Origin: Gemmataceae bacterium
GTDB lineage: Bacteria > Planctomycetota > Planctomycetia > Gemmatales > Gemmataceae
Direction: 5' to 3'
Assembly (NCBI GenBank): GCA_947490035.1
Contig: CANLGS010000107.1
Coordinates: 1 to 8,950 of the forward strand
DNA: 8,950 nt
In this document: positions 6,057-8,950 of the stretch, piece after piece
Layout: the number at the start of each line of letters is the position of its first letter
How positions within the stretch are numbered: position 1 is the first letter of the stretch
Program-made: the position numbers and the translations under genes
The notes under the pieces: generated by a model
Database searches by the model: none
The model's input: the letters and a program-made list of their open reading frames with translations, nothing else
What the model was told of the DNA's origin: nothing

Positions 6057-6074
6057 AGTCACGAAGGACTAACC

Positions 6075-8939
6075 ATGTCGCGGTTCGTGCCCGGCTTACT
6101 CGCACTCGCCACGCTCGCGCTCCTCGTTCCACTCACCCCGACGCGAGGCGACAACAAGGCCGCACCCGCGCCGGTTCCGGTCGCGATCGAACAGGAGGCG
6201 GCCGACTGCGCGCCGGACCCCAAGGCCGACGCGGAACTGGTGAAGACCGCGCAGGGGATGTTCAAAGACCTCAAGGCAGTCACGCTCGACAACGGCCTTC
6301 GCGTCTACCTGCTGCCCGTGAAGGACTCGCCCGTCGTCACCACGATGGTCGCGTACCGCGTCGGCTCGTGCGACGAGGAGAAGGACCAGACCGGGCTGTC
6401 CCACTACCTCGAACACCTGATGTTCAAGGGCACCGCGAAGCTCAACCCCGGCGACATCGACCGCGCCACCCAGCGCAACGGCGGGCGCAACAACGCGTAC
6501 ACGTCCGAAGACATGACCGTCTACCACTTCGACTTCGCCGCCGACCGGTGGGAAGCCGCGTTGGAGATCGAAGCCGACCGGATGCGCAACATCCGCATCG
6601 ACGAGAAGCACGAGTTCGAGCAGGAGAAGGGCGCCGTCATCTCCGAACTCGAAGGCGGCGAGGACAACCCGTGGGACCTGGAGTACAAGACGATCCTGCC
6701 GCTGTTGTGGCCGAAGGAGTCGCCGTACTCGCACCCGGTCATCGGGCACCGGGCGCACGTCAAGGGCGCGACCGCCGAGACCATCAAGCGGCACTACGAC
6801 AAGTGGTACCACCCGAACAACGCGGCGCTCGTCGTCGCCGGCGGGTTCGATGCGGACGCGGCACTGAAGAAGATCAAGACGCTGTTCGGGCCGATCGCGA
6901 AGGGCGAGCTGCCGCCGCGCAAGAAGGCGACCTTCTACCCCGAACGCAAGGAGCCGACGCGGAAGGAATTCGACTCGAAGTTCGACGTGCCGCGGCTGAT
7001 GGTCGGGTTCAACACGGTCACGGTCGGCACGCCGGAAGACCCGATCCTCGACGTGATCTCGGACATCCTCGCCAGCGGCAAGACCTCGCGCATGTACCGC
7101 AAACTGGTGGAGGACGAGCGGCTCGCGTCGGAGGTGAGCGCGAGCAACCAGGCCGGCCGCTATCCCGGCTGGTTCGGCGTGAACGTCGAACTGCTCCAGG
7201 GGAAGGACCGCAAGAAGGCCGAAGACCTCGCGTTCGCGGAGATCGAGAAGCTCGCGACCGAGCCGGTCACGGATGCTGAACTCGCCCGCGCGCGGCGGAA
7301 GATTCTGGCGTCGTTCATCTTCTCGCGCGAGAGCGTCCACAGCCTCGCGGACGCGATCTCCCGCACCAGCACCTACCCCGGCGGCGAGGACGTGGCGAAG
7401 TTCTTCGAGAACTACCTCGGCGCCATCGGCAGGGTGTCGAAGGCCGACATCCAGCGCGTCGCCAAACAGTACCTCGTGCGCAAGCAGTCCGCGATCGTGT
7501 GGAGCGTGCCGAAAGAGGAGAAGAAGTGCGGCGAAGGCGAAGAACCCCTCCCCAACCCCTCCCCTAAGAAGGGAGGGGCTAAGAACTCTACCTCCCCCTC
7601 CCTTCTTAGGGGAGGGGGTTGGGGGGAGAGGTTGTCTTTCGCTCGCGCCGAAGGCGCCGGCGGCTTCTCCCTCACCGCGGCCAAGCGCGTCGTGCTGCCC
7701 AACGGTCTCACCGTCATCCTCCTCGAAGATCACCGGTTGCCGATTGTGGTCGCGTCGCTCGAAGTCGCGGACGTGCGCCTGCGCGAACCGCTCGACAAGC
7801 TCGGCGTCGCCACGCTGATGGGCAACATGCTCGAAGAGGGCAGCGCGAAGCACACCGGCAAGGAGATTTCCGCGCTCATCGAGGACACCGGCGGCAGCCT
7901 GTCGCTGTCGTCCAGCGGCGGCGCGTTCCGCGTCCTGACGCCCGACACCGACCTCGGCCTCGGGTTGCTGTTCGAGTGCCTCCAGACGCCGAGTTTCCCG
8001 CAGGAGTCGCTGGAGCGGATGCGCGAGCAACAGCTTTCCGCCATCGCGGACGCGGAGACGCAACCGCGCACGAAGGCCGGCCGGCTGTTCTACTCCGCCG
8101 TGTACGGCAAGCACCCGTCTGGACGGCCGGCGCTCGGCAAGAAGGAGATCGTCGAGAAACTGACCGCGGCCGACGCGAAGGCGTTCCACCGGCTCACGTT
8201 CGCGCCGAACTTCGCCACCATCGCGGTCGTGGGCGACTTCAAGACGGACGAGATGACGAAGAAGATTGAGGCGCTCACGAAGGACTGGAAGAAGTCCGAT
8301 CTCGGCGCGCCGAAGGTGGAGGCACCGCCGAAGCCGGTCGGCGGCGAGCAGATCGTCAGCGACCCGAACGCGGCGCAGATTCACGTCTACATCGGGCACC
8401 TCGGCATCACCCGCGACCACCCCGACTTCTACAAACTGCTCGTCATGGACAACGTCCTCGGCACGGGCCCGGGGTTCACGGATCGACTGTCGTCCAACCT
8501 GCGCGACCGGCTCGGCCTCGCGTATAGCGTCAGCGCGACAATCACGTCGAGTGCCGGCAAGCAGCCGGGCGCGTTCACCGGCTTCGTGGGCGCGGTCGAT
8601 GGCAAGTTCCTCGACGTGAAGCACGGCTTCTTCAAGGAAGTGAACAAGCTCCGCGACGAGGAGCCGACGAAGGAGGAGGTGGACGACGCGAAGAAGTACC
8701 TCCTGGGGAGCCTGCCGTTCCGGTTCACGACGCTGTCCGGCGTGGCGGGAGAACTCCTCGCGGCGGAGCGCTACGGGCTGGGGTTCGACTTCCTGGAGAA
8801 GTACCGCAAGGACGTGGGCGCGGTGACGCCGGCCGACGTGCAGGCGATGGCGAAGAAGCACCTCGACCCGAAGGCGTTCGTGCTGGTCGCGGTCGGCCCG
8901 ATCGACAAGGACGGCAAGCCGCTGGGGAAGAAGAAGTAG
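6075..8939 (+). CDS. Exported two-domain M16 (pitrilysin-like) zinc peptidase
   Basis: The 954-residue product is a metallopeptidase expected to degrade peptides outside the cytoplasm. Residues 1-25 form a signal peptide (hydrophobic core GLLALATLALLVPL, likely cut near Gly25). Half 1 (about 65-480) has HYLEH at 110-114 and EKGAVISE at 184-191. His110, His114 and Glu191 match the zinc ligands of the family and Glu113 the catalytic base. Half 2 (about 530-945) begins again with RVVLPNGLTVILLEDHRLPIVV but has NMLEEGS (584-590) in place of HxxEH, so it is non-catalytic. It does carry LRDRLGLAYSV (809-819), the Arg/Tyr pair found in the inactive partner of M16B heterodimers. The gene thus reads as an active plus inactive subunit fused in one chain. 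The linker (about 484-528) is partly encoded by a palindromic repeat. AAGGA at 6064-6068 supports ATG 6075; an earlier GTG at 5943 is rejected. Confidence 0.93.
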   Translation: MSRFVPGLLALATLALLVPLTPTRGDNKAAPAPVPVAIEQEAADCAPDPKADAELVKTAQGMFKDLKAVTLDNGLRVYLLPVKDSPVVTTMVAYRVGSCDEEKDQTGLSHYLEHLMFKGTAKLNPGDIDRATQRNGGRNNAYTSEDMTVYHFDFAADRWEAALEIEADRMRNIRIDEKHEFEQEKGAVISELEGGEDNPWDLEYKTILPLLWPKESPYSHPVIGHRAHVKGATAETIKRHYDKWYHPNNAALVVAGGFDADAALKKIKTLFGPIAKGELPPRKKATFYPERKEPTRKEFDSKFDVPRLMVGFNTVTVGTPEDPILDVISDILASGKTSRMYRKLVEDERLASEVSASNQAGRYPGWFGVNVELLQGKDRKKAEDLAFAEIEKLATEPVTDAELARARRKILASFIFSRESVHSLADAISRTSTYPGGEDVAKFFENYLGAIGRVSKADIQRVAKQYLVRKQSAIVWSVPKEEKKCGEGEEPLPNPSPKKGGAKNSTSPSLLRGGGWGERLSFARAEGAGGFSLTAAKRVVLPNGLTVILLEDHRLPIVVASLEVADVRLREPLDKLGVATLMGNMLEEGSAKHTGKEISALIEDTGGSLSLSSSGGAFRVLTPDTDLGLGLLFECLQTPSFPQESLERMREQQLSAIADAETQPRTKAGRLFYSAVYGKHPSGRPALGKKEIVEKLTAADAKAFHRLTFAPNFATIAVVGDFKTDEMTKKIEALTKDWKKSDLGAPKVEAPPKPVGGEQIVSDPNAAQIHVYIGHLGITRDHPDFYKLLVMDNVLGTGPGFTDRLSSNLRDRLGLAYSVSATITSSAGKQPGAFTGFVGAVDGKFLDVKHGFFKEVNKLRDEEPTKEEVDDAKKYLLGSLPFRFTTLSGVAGELLAAERYGLGFDFLEKYRKDVGAVTPADVQAMAKKHLDPKAFVLVAVGPIDKDGKPLGKKK
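7545..7629. repeat. C/G-rich palindromic repeat inside the M16 coding sequence
   Basis: A left arm (7545-7578) and a right arm (7595-7629) are inverted copies around a 16-base spacer (7579-7594). The core of 19 bases is perfect (7560-7578 against 7595-7613), with AACCCC / GGGGGTT blocks outside it differing by one base. Each arm is also self-complementary (CCCCTCCC at 7556-7563 with GGGAGGGG at 7571-7578). It is translated in frame as PLPNPSPKKGG and SPSLLRGGGWGER-type peptides, rich in Pro, Gly and Lys, and adds about 28 residues to the interdomain linker without breaking the frame. The motif is of a kind I recall as a dispersed repeat in Gemmata-like genomes. No clear target duplication was found. 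Confidence 0.82.
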
Positions 8940-8950
8940 CGCCTGGGTAG

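Noticed and set aside
5943..6074. Upstream extension of the M16 gene to a GTG at 5943
   Set aside because: It would overlap the nucleotidyltransferase gene, add 44 residues before a clear signal peptide, and ignore the AAGGA site just before ATG 6075.
7545..7629. CRISPR-like repeat or frameshifted region
   Set aside because: There are only two arms, in inverted orientation with no regular spacers, and the reading frame is continuous on both sides with matching domain sequence.
6096..8861. A 921-codon open frame antisense to the M16 peptidase gene
   Set aside because: It is rich in Arg/His/Asp/Val and has no domain-like sequence, as expected for the complement of a GC-rich gene. The plus strand carries clear family motifs throughout.

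Overview
The window looks like chromosomal DNA from a high-GC planctomycete, most likely Gemmata or a close relative (Gemmataceae). The grounds are strong G/C preference at third codon positions, a DUF4058-type protein starting MPVHDW, a short type IVb (Flp) pilin with its own promoter region, a two-domain secreted M16 peptidase, and two nested palindromic repeats of a kind that recurs in such genomes. The assignment is recognition from memory; no search was run.

Left end (1-891): the C-terminal part of a thioredoxin-fold (TlpA/redoxin-like) protein runs off the left edge. Its stop codon lies inside a perfect 22-bp inverted repeat. A convergent small Flp pilin gene follows on the minus strand, with an intrinsic terminator behind it. 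A 261-bp divergent intergenic region separates the pilin from ilvD.

Centre (892-6012): ilvD encodes dihydroxy-acid dehydratase (valine/isoleucine/leucine and pantothenate biosynthesis) of the three-cysteine type. Five same-strand genes follow, each 4-31 bp after the last: a 95-residue mildly basic protein of unknown function, a 113-residue acidic protein of unknown function, a DUF4058 protein, a 491-residue protein with an HHxxxDG acyltransferase motif, and a nucleotidyltransferase-fold protein. Spacing allows co-transcription, but -10-like boxes before several genes suggest internal promoters. These five genes look like accessory, lineage-specific cargo rather than parts of branched-chain amino-acid synthesis.

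Right end (6013-8950): a 954-residue exported M16 zinc peptidase has its own promoter candidate and a leader hairpin. Its N-terminal half has the HxxEH site. Its C-terminal half lacks that site but carries an R/Y pair. The linker between the halves is encoded partly by an in-frame palindromic repeat of about 85 bp.

No complete novel defence or mobile system is evident. The best leads are the small basic/acidic gene pair behind ilvD, the repeat translated into the peptidase linker, and the unassigned HHxxxDG enzyme. No tRNA, rRNA, CRISPR array, insertion sequence or origin was seen.
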